A stretch of DNA of 64,000 bases. It comes from Utricularia gibba (taxonomy: Eukaryota > Streptophyta > Magnoliopsida > Lamiales > Lentibulariaceae). Where the stretch lies: contig NEEC01000013.1 of NCBI GenBank assembly GCA_002189035.1, positions 310,001 through 374,000 of the forward strand, written 5' to 3'. The notes under the pieces were generated by a model, which was not told the origin of the DNA, made no database searches, and was given only the letters and a program-made list of their open reading frames with translations. The position numbers and the translations under genes are program-made. Below, piece by piece: positions 63,701-64,000 of the stretch; the first letter of the stretch is position 1, and each line of letters starts with the position of its first letter.

Positions 63701-64000
63701 TGTAAGGCTTCACATACCCCGGCAGTTGCTTCAACTTCACCTTCATCTGGAGATGAAATACTGATGGAAAATCCTAAGAAATACAAATCTTTAGCTAGGG
63801 GCTTGCTGTATTTGACTCACTCATCTAGATATTAAATATACTGTGAATCATATTTTTCAGTTCAACCGATTCTAGGACACTTTGCTTCACTGAAAAGAAT
63901 ACTGAGATATCTTAAAGGTACTCCATGAGAGGGCCTAACGTTACAAAAGGAGGGTCCTAACTTGTTAGCATTATTCTCTCTACAAGCCTACTATGATGCG

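Larger units (their letters stand above)
59571..64000 (+). mobile_element. Ty1/copia element, 3' end outside the window, broken
   Basis: 5' LTR 59571-59736, primer site TGGTATCA directly after it. Gag at about 59790-61100 (RVNPKYEEWADTN; NQSILSFYNEVKALCNQLEL), interrupted by a MITE. Gly-rich RNA-binding stretch (GHGGRDHRGGGRNFG), decayed knuckle CQICS-stop-IDHMVTHC. Protease WVLDIGAVACVAS (usually D-S/T-G-A). Integrase 61530-62500 (NIWHQR, CQFAKH, VHFDVWGYSPCPS, IERKHLHI). RT 62980-63540 (KWIYRIKRKADG, LDIKNAFLNGKL, IYDLKQAPHAWF, LLLYVDDII, intact catalytic DD). Connection domain to the window end. Many stops. The older minus-strand element ends 168 bases upstream. Confidence 0.9.

Overview
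The window looks like nuclear DNA of a flowering plant. Five genes have short GT-AG introns or compact coding frames and encode plant-specific families (a TDY-type MAP kinase, a PIF-type bHLH factor, a purine permease, a pollen-type SKU5-similar protein) plus a haspin kinase. They sit in AT-rich DNA full of old retrotransposons and DNA transposons. Nothing identifies the species. No bacterial, organellar, CRISPR or RNA gene was found.

Layout. 1-3086: AT-rich DNA with a possible MULE scrap. 3087-9810: a full-length but dead Ty3/gypsy element with both LTRs and a GGACC target duplication. 11644-14597 (+): TDY MAP kinase, 11 exons, 588 aa. 14690-18245: two decayed hAT transposons. 18246-19225: dispersed repeat. 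19473-22235: Athila-like Ty3/gypsy remains associated with two copies of a 520-540 bp LTR-like repeat. 23065-26817 (+): haspin histone kinase, 15 exons, 592 aa. 28350-31289 (+): PIF3-like bHLH factor with an unresolved start. 34140-35450: MULE transposase relic. 36959-38005 (+): intronless purine permease. 39410-45240: an old minus-strand Ty1/copia relic split by a younger plus-strand copia (39790-44666, GTGAT duplication). 45960-47290: hAT fragment and a second copy of the dispersed repeat. 47552-48961: solo LTR with GTAAC duplication. 50331-52202 (-): SKU5-similar/Bp10-type secreted multicopper-oxidase-like gene with a visible TATA box. 52773-59402: minus-strand chromovirus carrying a truncated LTR and a plus-strand gypsy fragment inside it. 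59571-64000: plus-strand copia with a 166-bp LTR, interrupted by a 318-bp MITE and cut by the window edge.

The five genes do not form a pathway. They are single genes separated by transposon deposits. Exon joins were worked out by hand from splice sites, phase and family similarity; all four multi-exon genes keep one frame through their joins, apart from the unresolved 5' end of the PIF gene. I did not find a previously undescribed system. The best material is the insertion history, in which several events are fixed to the base by target duplications and by host frames that resume on the far side.
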